A DNA stretch of 6,702 nt from AM-0621 sp964573505 (GTDB lineage: Bacteria > Planctomycetota > Planctomycetia > Planctomycetales > Planctomycetaceae): assembly GCA_964573505.1 (NCBI GenBank), contig CAZNMS010000486.1, forward strand, positions 1-6,702. The letters run 5' to 3'. Under the pieces are notes generated by a model. That model was not told the DNA's origin. It made no database searches and was given only the letters and a program-made list of their open reading frames with translations. This document shows, one piece after another, positions 6,222-6,702 of the stretch; position 1 is the first letter of the stretch, and every line of letters begins with the position of its first letter. The position numbers were made by a program, and so were the translations under genes.

Positions 6222-6702
6222 ATGGCGAAAAAGAAGTCAACGCAATCGGCAGCCACCAAGAAAGCTGCGACACAAAGCAAGAAAACAACGCCAAGCCAGA
6301 CACCCAAGGCCGAACCCTCAAAGCCTGCTGTGAGCGAACGAAATATCTCTGCCGAACAAATTGCGAGACTATTGGTAGCAAACAGGCAGGCGACGTATTT
6401 CACTGTCGGACAGAATCACGGCCTCGCACTCCGAAGATTGTGGGATGCCCTTTGGCCTGACCTAGTCGCAGACGCTGTGCGGCGAGAAAACAGTGGTGAA
6501 GCGTTGGCTGATCGTGACATGCTGAAATGTGGCGGGAGTGGACGAAGCGAGGCATTCCCGGAACTCACGGCGATTGGAAATATCTCGCCCACTGGTGCGG
6601 CATCGCTATACCGCCAACTGTCACTGACAAGTGGATTGACGACGACTGTAAGTATTCGCCGAACCTGTTGAGTGCGCGCAATGGGGGCGCGGCAGGGTTG
6701 GG
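6222..6702 (+). pseudogene. Unrecognised gene, start of ORF, apparent frameshift, runs off window
   Basis: The ATG at 6222 lies 12 nt after the hsdR stop, so the gene is likely co-transcribed with hsdR. The first ~37 residues are a low-complexity basic tail (MAKKKSTQSAATKKAATQSK, then T/P/K-rich). A folded-looking part follows: ISAEQIARLLVANRQATYF, VGQNHGLALRRLWDALWPDL, and ALADRDMLK ending at residue 102 (codon 6525-6527). The frame stays open to a TGA at 6669-6671, but its last ~47 residues are Ser/Thr/Gly-rich and look non-coding. The frame starting at 6527 reads MWREWTKRGIPGTHGDWKYL, then AHWCGIAIPPTVTDKW and IDDDCKYSPNLLSARNG, and is open to the window end. Adding one A to the AAA run gives a smooth MLKMWREWTKRG. 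I take the true product to be this composite, at least 160 residues, of unknown function. The break could be a real mutation or a sequence error. Confidence 0.6.
6525..6527 (+). other. Probable one-base deletion in an A run
   Basis: ATGCTGAAATGTGG switches from frame 0 (M-L-K-C-G) to the frame where GAA-ATG-TGG begins a Trp-rich coding stretch. One missing A (AAAA shortened to AAA) restores M-L-K-M-W-R-E-W. The new frame is closed upstream by TGA 6515-6517, so the coding signal must change frame between 6515 and about 6542. Confidence 0.55.

Noticed and set aside
6515..6545. Programmed -1 ribosomal frameshift after hsdR
   Set aside because: CTG-AAA-TGT is not a canonical slippery heptamer, since slipping back from AAA would pair with GAA. 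No clear downstream stem was seen, so a one-base deletion is simpler.

Overview
The window is the downstream part of a type I restriction-modification locus with accessory genes inserted in it. All genes lie on the + strand and are tightly packed. GC content looks moderate (mid-50s percent by eye). Gene style (D/E/K-rich proteins, Lys/Ser/Thr-rich tails, CGC and GAC codons in hsdR) would suit a planctomycete or similar environmental bacterium, but no marker gene fixes the taxon and this is a weak inference.

Layout: (1) 40-210, the last ~56 codons of an HsdS specificity subunit, cut off from anything upstream by an in-frame TAG at 37-39. (2) 298-966, a GNAT-fold acetyltransferase-like protein. 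It overlaps by 8 nt with (3) 959-1849, a protein of unknown function with a beta-rich, OB-fold-like C-terminus. The two look translationally coupled, and they differ from the rest of the window in word and codon use. (4) 1870-2937, a RhuM-family gene of 356 codons, broken at codon 191 by TAA where the family is expected to have Gln. (5) 2964-6209, an apparently intact 1081-residue HsdR with nuclease, helicase and C-terminal helical domains. (6) 6222 to the window end, an unrecognised gene that starts 12 nt after hsdR. Its frame appears to shift at 6525-6527, and a convincing protein continues in another frame to the end of the window.

How the parts relate: HsdR is the ATP-driven translocase and nuclease that needs HsdM and HsdS to act. 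HsdM is not in the window and presumably lies upstream. RhuM-family genes are often found next to type I systems, but their role is not settled. The GNAT/unknown pair sits where accessory cargo is often found, between hsdS and hsdR. Three breaks (hsdS stop, rhuM stop, frameshift after hsdR) around intact hsdR, GNAT and 959-1849 genes suggest either a partly decayed locus or uncorrected sequence errors. No RNA genes, CRISPR arrays, insertion sequences or clear terminators were seen. No stretch over 300 bases lacks a gene.
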